Assembly (NCBI RefSeq): GCF_902459685.1
Contig: NZ_CABPSF010000002.1
Span: 62,001-126,000, forward strand
Length of the DNA stretch: 64,000 nucleotides
Direction: 5' to 3'
Source of the DNA: Pandoraea iniqua
GTDB lineage: Bacteria; Pseudomonadota; Gammaproteobacteria; Burkholderiales; Burkholderiaceae
Shown: positions 34,647 through 41,899 of the stretch, piece by piece
How the letters are laid out: each line of letters starts with the position of its first letter
Position numbering within the stretch: the stretch's first letter is position 1
Notes under the pieces: model-generated
Told to the model about the DNA's origin: nothing
Databases searched by the model: none
Seen by the model: the letters and a program-made list of their open reading frames with translations, nothing else
Translations under genes and position numbers: made by a program

Positions 34647-36212
34647 TCAGCGCATTCCCACGGGGGAGGGCGGCGTGCCGTCGGGCCGGTCGGTCTGATC
34701 GGCTTGAGCGGTCTGTGCGGTGTGTGCAGATTGATCGGCAGTGGAGGCCGGAGAGGTGCTATCGGGGGCGTCGGTGCGATCGATGCCGTCCGCACCATAG
34801 AGGGCCTTGCCCGGGTCCGATATGTCGAGCGCATCGGCCGGGTTGCACAGCGGCATCACCACCTGAATCTCGGTGCCGATTCGCTCCGGCAGCGAGTGGA
34901 TATCGATGCGCCCGCCGCGCGCCGAAACGCGTTGACGCATGCCGAACAGGCCGTGCGTCTTGGGCTTGTTGAACTGGTCAGGTGTGAGGCCGATACCGTT
35001 GTCGATGACTTCGAGGCGCACACGCTGGTCGTCACAGGCGAGCGCGACACGAATCGTCGTCGCGCGCGCATATTTGCCCGCATTCGTCAGCGCCTCCTGT
35101 GCCACGCGGAACAGCGCAATGGCCGTGGCTTCCGGCAGGGCGAAATCCTCTTCGGGAAGATCGAGATCGAGCTGCCAGTGCTGCTGATCGGCGGCTTCTT
35201 CTGCGAGCGAGCGCAGGGCGGTTACGAGACCGAAATTGATCAACACCGTGGGGCGCAGGTTCTCGATGATGCGGCGCTTGATTTGAATGCCCGAGTCGAG
35301 ATTGCGCTGCGCACGGGCGAGTTTTTCGGCGATGACGGTGTCGGTGTTGCGCAGCTTGTGGTGCGCCCACGTGACGTCCATCTTGCATGCGGTGAGGATC
35401 GCGCCCAGCTCGTCGTGCAACTCGCGCGAGAGCCGCGTCTTCTCGTCTTCGCTCACGTTCTGCAAGTGCGTGGCCAACTCATCGAGTTGCTCGGTGCGCT
35501 CGCGCACGAGGCGGTCGAGGTGCGCCTGTTGTTCATGCAGCTGGTCGCGCGCGAGTTGCTCCTGACGCATCTGCCGCCCAAGCGTGCGGAACAGCAGGAT
35601 GAACAGCAGAATCGTCAGCACCGAGAGCGCGCCTGCACTGATGGCGGAGATGGCCTGATCGAAGCGGCCGTCGTCCTGCGCGGTGCGCGCGCGGGCGAGT
35701 TCTCGGTTGTAGAGATCGGTAATGGCGTTCTGCACGGGTTCCATCGTGCCGATGCCGAGATTGCTCGGGGCGAGCGCTTCTTCGAGGTTCATTTCGCCCT
35801 GTTTGACAGCCGCGCGTGCGGTTTCCATCGCGGTAATGCGCTGCGAGAACAGCGTCATCACGTCGGCGAATTCGCGCGCTGCCTGCGCATCGTGCACATC
35901 TTCGTAATGCTGGATGACGAGCGCGGCCAGATCGCGAATGCGACGCACGGCCGAGAGATAGGGGTCGAGATAGATCGGGTTGTTCGTGAGCAGATAACCG
36001 CGCTGGCTCGACACCACCGTGGAGGTGCGCGCCATGATCTCGTTGAGCTCGTTGGCGGCGGTCATCGCTTGCAGGGCAGCCTCGTACGTCGAGGCCAGCC
36101 GCCGGTGCGCCGACTCCAGCCCGATCAGGCTCCCGACCGTGATGACGATCGCGGCGATCATGGCAATGATCCAGCTTCGGCGACGTATCCAGGACGTGAA
36201 CAAACGGGGCAT
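34647..36212 (-). CDS. NarX/DegS-type sensor histidine kinase with CHASE3-like domain
   Basis: A 521-aa membrane kinase. TM1 is at about residues 14-33 and TM2 at about 193-211; between them lies a helical periplasmic domain with SSQRGYLLTNNPIYLDPY, like CHASE3 sensors. The cytoplasmic part has a coiled coil (QAHLDRLVRERTEQLDELATHL), the HisKA_3 motif SRELHDELGAILTACKMDV (His near residue 265) and the ATPase boxes ALTNAGKYA, DNGIGL and HGLFGMRQRV. The last 60 residues are Asp/Thr/Gln-rich low-complexity repeats of a kind not needed for catalysis. Its NarL-type response regulator is probably the one at 37694, on the opposite strand past the DUF1328 and ferritin-like genes. Confidence 0.92.
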   Translation of the reverse strand: MPRLFTSWIRRRSWIIAMIAAIVITVGSLIGLESAHRRLASTYEAALQAMTAANELNEIMARTSTVVSSQRGYLLTNNPIYLDPYLSAVRRIRDLAALVIQHYEDVHDAQAAREFADVMTLFSQRITAMETARAAVKQGEMNLEEALAPSNLGIGTMEPVQNAITDLYNRELARARTAQDDGRFDQAISAISAGALSVLTILLFILLFRTLGRQMRQEQLARDQLHEQQAHLDRLVRERTEQLDELATHLQNVSEDEKTRLSRELHDELGAILTACKMDVTWAHHKLRNTDTVIAEKLARAQRNLDSGIQIKRRIIENLRPTVLINFGLVTALRSLAEEAADQQHWQLDLDLPEEDFALPEATAIALFRVAQEALTNAGKYARATTIRVALACDDQRVRLEVIDNGIGLTPDQFNKPKTHGLFGMRQRVSARGGRIDIHSLPERIGTEIQVVMPLCNPADALDISDPGKALYGADGIDRTDAPDSTSPASTADQSAHTAQTAQADQTDRPDGTPPSPVGMR

Positions 36213-36469
36213 TGAAGGGCCAATGGAGGGTAGGGGGCGCTTCGATCATAAGTCGAAAATCACCCGATAGCGCGAAATGTCAGCCAATTCCTACGTAAAA
36301 ACCAGCGCCACCCGGGCATTCCTGACGCGGCTGTTTTTCTACCATACATTCAGCGCCGAACGTTTTGCATGCCATGTGCGCCCCCGAAAGACGGGATACA
36401 TGGGCACGCCAAACGCCGCGGAGCACACGCAAGCCTCAGGGAAGTGAAGGGTAAAACAAGGAGAACGCT

Positions 36470-36646
36470 ATGTTGAAGTGGGCTTTGTTGTTCGCACTGA
36501 TCTCGATCGTGGCGGGCCTGCTGGGCTTTACAGGGATCGCCGCCGGTGCGGCTGGGGTCGCCAAGATCCTCTTCGTGCTGTTCCTGGTGTTGTTCGTGAT
36601 CTTCCTGCTGCTCGGTCTGACCGTCGCCAAGAAGATCGTCGACTAG
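36470..36646 (+). CDS. DUF1328 small membrane protein, copy 1
   Basis: A 58-aa protein too short for many gene finders. It reads [19 protein letters not shown] at the start and [16 protein letters not shown] in the middle, the DUF1328/YtjA signature, and ends in a basic tail (AKKIVD). It has two hydrophobic segments and should sit in the inner membrane. AACAAGGAGAACGCT precedes the ATG. A paralogue follows 103 bp downstream. The family is widespread and often stress-induced, with unknown function. Confidence 0.92.
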   Translation: MLKWALLFALISIVAGLLGFTGIAAGAAGVAKILFVLFLVLFVIFLLLGLTVAKKIVD

Positions 36647-36651
36647 CCGGT

Positions 36652-36687
36652 GCCGCCCAGGCCTCCCATCGTGGAGGCCCAGGCGGC
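36652..36687 (+). other. Strong intergenic hairpin after DUF1328 copy 1
   Basis: GCCGCC/GGCGGC (36652-36657 and 36682-36687) and GGCCTCC/GGAGGCC (36660-36666 and 36673-36679) form an interrupted 13-bp stem with no T-run. It may protect the upstream message or limit read-through. Confidence 0.5.
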
Positions 36688-36749
36688 CCGAATAAGTTAC
36701 CAACGCTGTCAATGCTGGTCTGGGCCGTCATTTTTGCAAGGAGCTAGCG

Positions 36750-36911
36750 ATGCTTCACTACGCCGTCGTGTTTTTCGTGATCGCGCTGATCGCCGCAGTG
36801 TTCGGCTTCACCGGTATTGCCGCCGGCGCCGCCGAAATCGCCAAGATTCTGTTCTTCATTTTCCTCGTGATCTTTTTGGTCACGCTGCTGTTCGGCGTGG
36901 TCCGACGATAG
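36750..36911 (+). CDS. DUF1328 small membrane protein, copy 2
   Basis: A 53-aa paralogue of the preceding protein: it starts [19 protein letters not shown], keeps [16 protein letters not shown] and ends in VVRR. Two hydrophobic helices predict an inner-membrane protein. GCAAGGAGCTAGCG precedes the ATG. The shared FTGIAAGAA core and arrangement point to a tandem duplication followed by divergence. It is followed by another hairpin and then the ferritin-like gene. Confidence 0.92.
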   Translation: MLHYAVVFFVIALIAAVFGFTGIAAGAAEIAKILFFIFLVIFLVTLLFGVVRR

Positions 36912-36927
36912 CCGGGTGCGGCCGGTG

Positions 36928-36972
36928 CCGGGAGACCGATCGTCCGATAGTGACCTGACGACCGGCTCCCGG
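36928..36972 (+). other. Long-range hairpin after DUF1328 copy 2
   Basis: CCGGGAG (36928-36934) pairs with CTCCCGG (36966-36972) around a 31-nt loop that has further CCG/CGG pairing. Like the one after copy 1, it lacks a T-run. Confidence 0.4.
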
Positions 36973-37018
36973 GCCTGATCGCCCCTTCCCCACAACACAC
37001 TCGCAGGAGAATTCGCTC

Positions 37019-37630
37019 ATGCATACCGCCAAGCACGCCAAGCAACACGCCAAGACGCAGGGCAAGCCCGCCATCAAGGGCAACGGTCATAGCGCTCACG
37101 CCGGCGAGGACTTCGAAATCGATGTCCGTGCCCTGCGTGAGCGTGCCCGCGAGCATCTGGACGATGGTGCGGTGACGGAAGACTATCGCGCCGATCGCGA
37201 TGCTGTCGTGCATATGCTCAACGACGCGCTCGCCACCGAGCTGGTGTGCGTGCTGCGCTACAAGCGCCACCATTTCATGGCCACCGGCATCCATGCCGAG
37301 CCGGTTGCCGCCGAATTTGCCGAGCACGCTGCTCAGGAGCAAGACCACGCGGACCGCATTGCGACGCGTATCGTGCAACTGGGCGGTGAGCCCGATTTCG
37401 CGCCGGACAGCCTGTCGGCGCGCAGCCATGCCGAATATGTCGCCGGGAAGAACCTGCGCGAAATGATTCGCGAGAATCTCGTTGCGGAACGCATCGCGAT
37501 TGAGAGTTACCGCGAGATGATTCATTATTTGGGCGACCGGGATACCACGACGCGGCGTATGCTCGAGGAAATTCTGGCTGTCGAGGAAGAGCACGCCGAC
37601 GATATGCGCGACCTGCTCGACCGGGAGTGA
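37019..37630 (+). CDS. Ferritin-like / bacterioferritin-type protein
   Basis: A 203-aa four-helix-bundle protein. A Lys/His/Gly-rich N-terminal tail of about 30 residues precedes the bundle. The metal-binding pattern is visible: ATELVCVLRYKRHHF (helix 1 Glu), AEHAAQEQDHADRI (E-x-x-H), NLVAERIAIESYREMI (helix 3 Glu) and LAVEEEHADDM (E-x-x-H). This matches the bacterioferritin/Dps-like ferritin superfamily that binds di-iron, so it may store iron or reduce oxidative stress. It lies downstream of two DUF1328 genes and upstream of two response regulators, apparently in one transcription unit. Confidence 0.87.
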   Translation: MHTAKHAKQHAKTQGKPAIKGNGHSAHAGEDFEIDVRALRERAREHLDDGAVTEDYRADRDAVVHMLNDALATELVCVLRYKRHHFMATGIHAEPVAAEFAEHAAQEQDHADRIATRIVQLGGEPDFAPDSLSARSHAEYVAGKNLREMIRENLVAERIAIESYREMIHYLGDRDTTTRRMLEEILAVEEEHADDMRDLLDRE

Positions 37631-37693
37631 AGGTCATGGCCAACGCGCCGAAGGGTAGCGACCGGACCGATGGGGACAGTCTCTGGAGCTTAG

Positions 37694-38335
37694 ATGTCAC
37701 TGACAATAAAAATCCTGATTGCCGACGATCACGCCATCGTTCGCACCGGCTTCAAGCAATTCATCGCGGACGAGTCGGACATGGAAGTGTTGGGCGAGGC
37801 TGCGAGCGGCGACGAAGTGATTCGTGCCGTTCGCGATACGGCGTTCGATGTCGTGCTGTTGGATATCGCCATGCCTGACAAGAACGGCATCGATACCCTG
37901 CGTGTGATCAAGCAGTTGCGTCCGCAGCAGGGGGTGCTGTTCCTGTCGACGTATCCGGAAGCGCAGTACGCGGTCAATCTGCTGCGAGCCGGTGCCAATG
38001 GCTATCTGATGAAGGATGCGGCGCCCGAAGAGATCATCCGGGCGATTCGCACGGTGGCGCGCGGCCACCGCTATGTCAGCGAAATTACCGCCGATCTGCT
38101 CGCGCAGAAGCTCGATCAACCGATCGACGAGCCAATGCACGAGCAGCTCTCCGAGCGCGAGTTTCAGGTGTTCTGCAAGCTCGCACAGGGCCGTACGCCC
38201 ACCGAGATCGCGGAAGAACTGCATTTGTCAGTGAAGACCGTGAGCACGTATCGCGCGCGCGTGCTCGAAAAGATGCATTTGAAAACCAATGCCGATCTGA
38301 CGCTCTACGCGCTCAAGAACGGTCTGATCAGTTGA
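37694..38335 (+). CDS. NarL/FixJ-family response regulator
   Basis: A 213-aa response regulator. The receiver domain has IADDHAIVRTGFK, the phosphoacceptor in VVLLDIAMPDKNGI (about residue 55) and the conserved lysine in GYLMKDAAPEE. The LuxR-type helix-turn-helix output is at about residues 148-210 (LSEREFQVFCKLAQGRTPTEIAEELHLSVKTVSTYRARV, given here in part as position). The start follows TGGAGCTTAG. Its likely partner is the HisKA_3 kinase encoded on the other strand at 34.6-36.2 kb, the only such kinase nearby. A receiver-only protein follows 12 bp later. Confidence 0.93.
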   Translation: MSLTIKILIADDHAIVRTGFKQFIADESDMEVLGEAASGDEVIRAVRDTAFDVVLLDIAMPDKNGIDTLRVIKQLRPQQGVLFLSTYPEAQYAVNLLRAGANGYLMKDAAPEEIIRAIRTVARGHRYVSEITADLLAQKLDQPIDEPMHEQLSEREFQVFCKLAQGRTPTEIAEELHLSVKTVSTYRARVLEKMHLKTNADLTLYALKNGLIS

Positions 38336-38347
38336 TGAGAGGCAGTT

Positions 38348-38770
38348 ATGTCAACCGGGAAAGCGACAACGCTGACGGGGTCCCGCTCTCCCCTTAAGGT
38401 GCTGTTGATCGAGGACTCGGCGGTCATTCGCGAGAGCCTGTCCGAAGCACTCGGTTCGACCGGGATGCTTGAGGTGGCAGGGGTTGCGGAAACCGCCGAC
38501 GACGCGGTTCGCACGCTTAAGGAGGATTCGTTCGACGCGGTGATCGTCGATATCCAACTGCGGCGCGGCTCAGGCATGGACGTGCTGTCCTACCTGCACG
38601 ACGCCGGCCTGTTGCCTCACCTGATGGCCATTGTGCTCACGAATTACGCGCTGGCGACGTATCGCAAGCGTTGCCAGCAGCTTGGCGTGCAGTATTTTTT
38701 CGACAAATCGCTCGAATTCGATCGCGTGATCGAGGTGCTGGACGATTTCGCCACCGGCCGGCAGGCCTGA
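38348..38770 (+). CDS. Stand-alone receiver domain protein
   Basis: A 140-aa single-domain response regulator without an output domain. The receiver pattern is LLIEDSAVIRESL (acidic pocket), DAVIVDIQLRRGSGMDVL (phosphoacceptor aspartate near residue 65) and FFDKSLEFD (conserved lysine). A 14-residue Ser/Thr-rich tail precedes the domain. It lies 12 bp after the NarL-type regulator and may act as a phosphate sink or a protein-interaction switch for the same kinase. That role is inferred from position. Confidence 0.9.
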   Translation: MSTGKATTLTGSRSPLKVLLIEDSAVIRESLSEALGSTGMLEVAGVAETADDAVRTLKEDSFDAVIVDIQLRRGSGMDVLSYLHDAGLLPHLMAIVLTNYALATYRKRCQQLGVQYFFDKSLEFDRVIEVLDDFATGRQA

Positions 38771-38936
38771 GCGGCGGACCTCCCCCGGACTACAGTTGAA
38801 TTCCCATATAAAGGGATCGAATTTTATTATTTTCAACTATTTAGGTGCATGGGCTAAAATATCGCCTTTGCGCTAAATACCGGGTCAACGGCGGCGCACT
38901 GCGGGTAGTTTCGGCAGTGAGCTGCTATTTTTTTGC

Positions 38937-39971
38937 ATGATCGAACTCCAGAACATTACCCAGCGCTTCGCTGGGCCCAAGGGGCCGATCGACGCGCTCT
39001 CCAATATCAGCCTGTCGATCGAGCGCGGCGAAGTTTTCGGCATCATCGGCCGAAGCGGCGCCGGCAAGAGCACGCTCGTGCGTGTGATCAACCTGCTCAA
39101 CCGTCCGAGCGACGGCAGCGTTCGCGTGGACGGGCAGGATCTCACTGCCCTCTCGTCGGACGAATTGCGCAAAGCGCGCCGCCGTATCGGCATGATCTTC
39201 CAGCATTTCAACCTGCTCAGCTCGCGCACGGTGTACGACAACGTCGCGCTGCCGCTGGAGCTGGCCGGCCTGTCGGCCGACGTAATCCGCGCGAAGGTGC
39301 TGCCGCTGCTCGAATTGGTGGGCCTGACGGCACAGAAGGATCGTTACCCGGCGCAGATTTCCGGCGGTCAGAAGCAGCGCGTGGGCATTGCCCGGGCGCT
39401 CGCCAGCGAACCGCAGGTGCTGCTCTCCGACGAAGCCACGTCGGCGCTCGACCCGGAGACCACGCGCTCGATTCTCGACCTGCTCAAGCGCATCAACCGT
39501 GAACTCGGCCTGACCATCGTGCTGATCACCCACCAGATGGAAGTGATCAAGCAGGTGTGCGACCGCGTGGCCGTGCTCGACGCCGGCCGTGTGGTGGAGC
39601 AGGGGCGCGTGATCGACGTGTTTCTGCGTCCGCGTCACGAAGTCACGCGCGCCATGATCGGCGACGTGATTGCGCAGGAATTGCCGGCAGGCGTGCGCGA
39701 GCGCATCGCTTCGCGCATCGGCAACGGGCACGATCACCTGTACCGGCTGGCCTTCTCGGGTGCCGGGGTGGATCAGCCGCTGCTCTCGGAAGCGATTCGC
39801 CGCTACGAACTCGATTTCAATATCCTGCATGGCCAGATCGACGAGATCCAGGGGCAGGCTTTCGGATCGCTCGCCGTGATGGCCGGCGGTACCCCGGCCC
39901 GTGTGGCCGAAGCCATGGCGTTCCTCGCCAGTCAAGGCGTCGTTGTCGAGGAGATGAGCCATGTGGAGTGA
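38937..39971 (+). CDS. metN: D-/L-methionine ABC transporter ATP-binding protein
   Basis: A 344-aa ATPase of the MetNIQ methionine importer. Walker A is GRSGAGKST (about residue 38), Q-loop [13 protein letters not shown], signature [15 protein letters not shown], Walker [13 protein letters not shown] and switch ITHQMEV. The C-terminal 90 residues form the NIL/ACT-like domain ([22 protein letters not shown]) that binds methionine and inhibits transport when the cell is replete. The gene overlaps metI by 11 bp. The ATG at 38937 has no strong ribosome-binding site. Confidence 0.96.
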   Translation: MIELQNITQRFAGPKGPIDALSNISLSIERGEVFGIIGRSGAGKSTLVRVINLLNRPSDGSVRVDGQDLTALSSDELRKARRRIGMIFQHFNLLSSRTVYDNVALPLELAGLSADVIRAKVLPLLELVGLTAQKDRYPAQISGGQKQRVGIARALASEPQVLLSDEATSALDPETTRSILDLLKRINRELGLTIVLITHQMEVIKQVCDRVAVLDAGRVVEQGRVIDVFLRPRHEVTRAMIGDVIAQELPAGVRERIASRIGNGHDHLYRLAFSGAGVDQPLLSEAIRRYELDFNILHGQIDEIQGQAFGSLAVMAGGTPARVAEAMAFLASQGVVVEEMSHVE

Positions 39972-40614
39972 AATGTTCGATCTGTTCGTCTCGTCGTTCT
40001 GGGAAACGATCATCATGGTCGGGATCTCCGGCCTGATCGGTGCCGTGGTCGGCGTGCCGCTGGGCGTGCTGTTGTACCTGACCGATCGCAATGGCGTGTT
40101 GCAGAACCTGCCGACCAATCGCATCGTCGGCATTCTCGTCAACGCCGTGCGTTCCACGCCGTTCATCATCTTGCTGGTCGCCGTCATCCCGTTCACGCGC
40201 CTGATCGTCGGCTCGTCGATCGGGACGATGGCCGCCGTGGTGCCGCTGACCATCGCCGCCGCGCCGTTTGTCGCGCGTCTGGTTGAGACGGCCTTGCGTG
40301 AAGTCGACCGTGGTTTGATCGAAGCCGCCCAATCGATGGGCGCGACCACGGGGCAGATCGTCATGAAGGTGCTGCTGCCCGAGGCGCTGCCCGGCATCGT
40401 CGCCGGCCTGACCATCACGTTCGTGAGTCTGGTCGGCTACTCGGCCATGGCCGGTGCCATTGGCGGCGGCGGGCTGGGTGATCTGGGGATTCGTTACGGT
40501 TATCAACGATTCCTGCCCGAAGTGATGATCACGGTGGTGCTGATCCTGATCGTCTTCGTGCAACTGGTGCAGACGTTCGGCGACTGGCTGGTGCGCCGCC
40601 TGAGCCACAAGTAA
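39961..40614 (+). CDS. metI: Methionine ABC transporter permease
   Basis: A 217-aa inner-membrane permease with five to six helices. The docking loop for MetN is [31 protein letters not shown] (position about residues 118-148), and the C-terminal [24 protein letters not shown] is a classical MetI feature. It starts inside metN and is followed 65 bp later by metQ, so the three genes form one import operon. Confidence 0.96.
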   Translation: MWSEMFDLFVSSFWETIIMVGISGLIGAVVGVPLGVLLYLTDRNGVLQNLPTNRIVGILVNAVRSTPFIILLVAVIPFTRLIVGSSIGTMAAVVPLTIAAAPFVARLVETALREVDRGLIEAAQSMGATTGQIVMKVLLPEALPGIVAGLTITFVSLVGYSAMAGAIGGGGLGDLGIRYGYQRFLPEVMITVVLILIVFVQLVQTFGDWLVRRLSHK

Positions 40615-40679
40615 TTCATTCTGTTTTCGGAATAACATCGTCGCCGGCGAGCCGGCACTTACACGCGGGGGTTTTTCTC

Positions 40680-41492
40680 ATGCAACGTCGTACGATTTTC
40701 AAACTGCTGGCCGGTGTGGGTGCCGCCACGGTGTTCGCCACGCAATTCGCCGCACCGGCTGCTGCCGCCGATGCCGTCAACCTGAAGGTCGGCGTGACGG
40801 GTGGCCCGCACGCGCAGATTTTCGATGAAGTGAAGAAGGTCGCTGCCAAGAACGGCCTGAATCTCAAGGTCATCGAATTCAGCGACTACGTGCAGCCGAA
40901 TGCCGCGCTGTCGTCGGGCGATCTCGACGTGAACAGCTACCAGCACCAGCCGTACCTCGACGCGCAGGTGAAGGACCGTGGCTACAAGCTCGTGTCGATC
41001 GCCAAGACCGTGATCTTCCCGATGGGCGTGTACTCGAAGAAGATCAAGTCGCTGGCCGACCTGAAGGCCGGCGCCAAGGTGTCGCTGCCGAACGATCCGA
41101 CCAACGGCGGCCGCGCGTTGCTGCTGCTGCAAAAGAACGGCCTGATCAAGCTGCGTCCCGACGCCGGCCTGAAGGCGACGCCGATCGACGTGATCGAGAA
41201 CCCGAAGAAGCTGAAGTTCGTGGAACTGGATGCCGCCCAACTGCCGCGCTCGCTCGACGACGTGGAAGTGGCCGTCATCAACACCAACTTCGCCATGGAA
41301 GCCGGTCTGAACCCGAAGCGTGATGCCATCGCCATCGAAGACGCCAATGGCCCGTACGCCAACGTGCTCGTCGTGCGCGCGGCCGACAAGGACAAGCCGT
41401 GGGTGGCCCAACTGATCAAGTCGTACCACTCGCCGGAAGTGAAGGCGTTCATCGAGCAGAAGTTTGGCGGCTCGGTGGTGACGGCCTGGTAA
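40680..41492 (+). CDS. metQ: Methionine-binding protein of MetNIQ importer
   Basis: A 270-aa periplasmic binding protein of the NlpA/MetQ family. The signal sequence starts MQRRTIFKLLAGVGAA and ends near APAAAADA; it has no lipobox cysteine, so unlike the E. coli protein it is probably soluble, and the twin arginine hints at Tat export. The mature part has LKVGVTGGPHAQIFDEVKK, DYVQPNAALSSGDLDVNSYQHQPYLDAQ and PNDPTNGGRALLLLQ, all hallmarks of MetQ. It is the last gene of metNIQ and ends at a strong terminator. Confidence 0.95.
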   Translation: MQRRTIFKLLAGVGAATVFATQFAAPAAAADAVNLKVGVTGGPHAQIFDEVKKVAAKNGLNLKVIEFSDYVQPNAALSSGDLDVNSYQHQPYLDAQVKDRGYKLVSIAKTVIFPMGVYSKKIKSLADLKAGAKVSLPNDPTNGGRALLLLQKNGLIKLRPDAGLKATPIDVIENPKKLKFVELDAAQLPRSLDDVEVAVINTNFAMEAGLNPKRDAIAIEDANGPYANVLVVRAADKDKPWVAQLIKSYHSPEVKAFIEQKFGGSVVTAW

Positions 41493-41541
41493 GTTTGGCA
41501 AGTCGGCAGACAGTCGGCAGACGCTAACGCGATCTCCCGGA

Positions 41542-41574
41542 ACGGCAGCGCTTCACGGCGCTGCCGTTTTTTTT
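41542..41574 (+). terminator. Terminator after metQ
   Basis: Stem ACGGCAGCGC (41542-41551) and GCGCTGCCGT (41558-41567), loop TTCACG, followed by a run of T to 41574. Confidence 0.93.
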
Positions 41575-41899
41575 CGTCCGGACGAAGGCAAGCCGAGCGC
41601 TCGTCTGACAGCCGAAATGCCAGCGGCGCGTGTGTGGCAATTCCGACACTGTCATGGTTTTGTCAAATAACGGCGATAGCCTGTGCAGCAAGTAAAAGAG
41701 GGTGCCCGCGGGCACCGTCACAAGACGCGGACATGGGCCTGAGAGCAGCTACCGCAAGCGAAGCACGGGGACCGGGCGAGGGCGCTGCATGGCGCACCAT
41801 CTCGCCCTCGGGGCGCACGCGCGCACGAGGCGGCATGCCCGCACGACGCAATGCTGTTGGCATGACGGGCGCGCACCGCACCGACTTACGGAGTACCAG
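41575..41899. other. Upstream region of the EAL-GGDEF gene
   Basis: After the metQ terminator this stretch holds a perfect 16-bp palindrome, GGTGCCCGCGGGCACC, at 41701-41716 and a ribosome-binding GGAG at 41890-41893. The reading frame of the next gene is open through the right part, but that part is Arg/His-rich and looks non-coding. No other gene is seen. Confidence 0.45.

Noticed and set aside
41702-41899. A 66-residue extension of the EAL-GGDEF protein
   Set aside because: Arg/His/Cys-rich and unlike any sensory domain; the TTG at 41900 has a well-placed GGAG.
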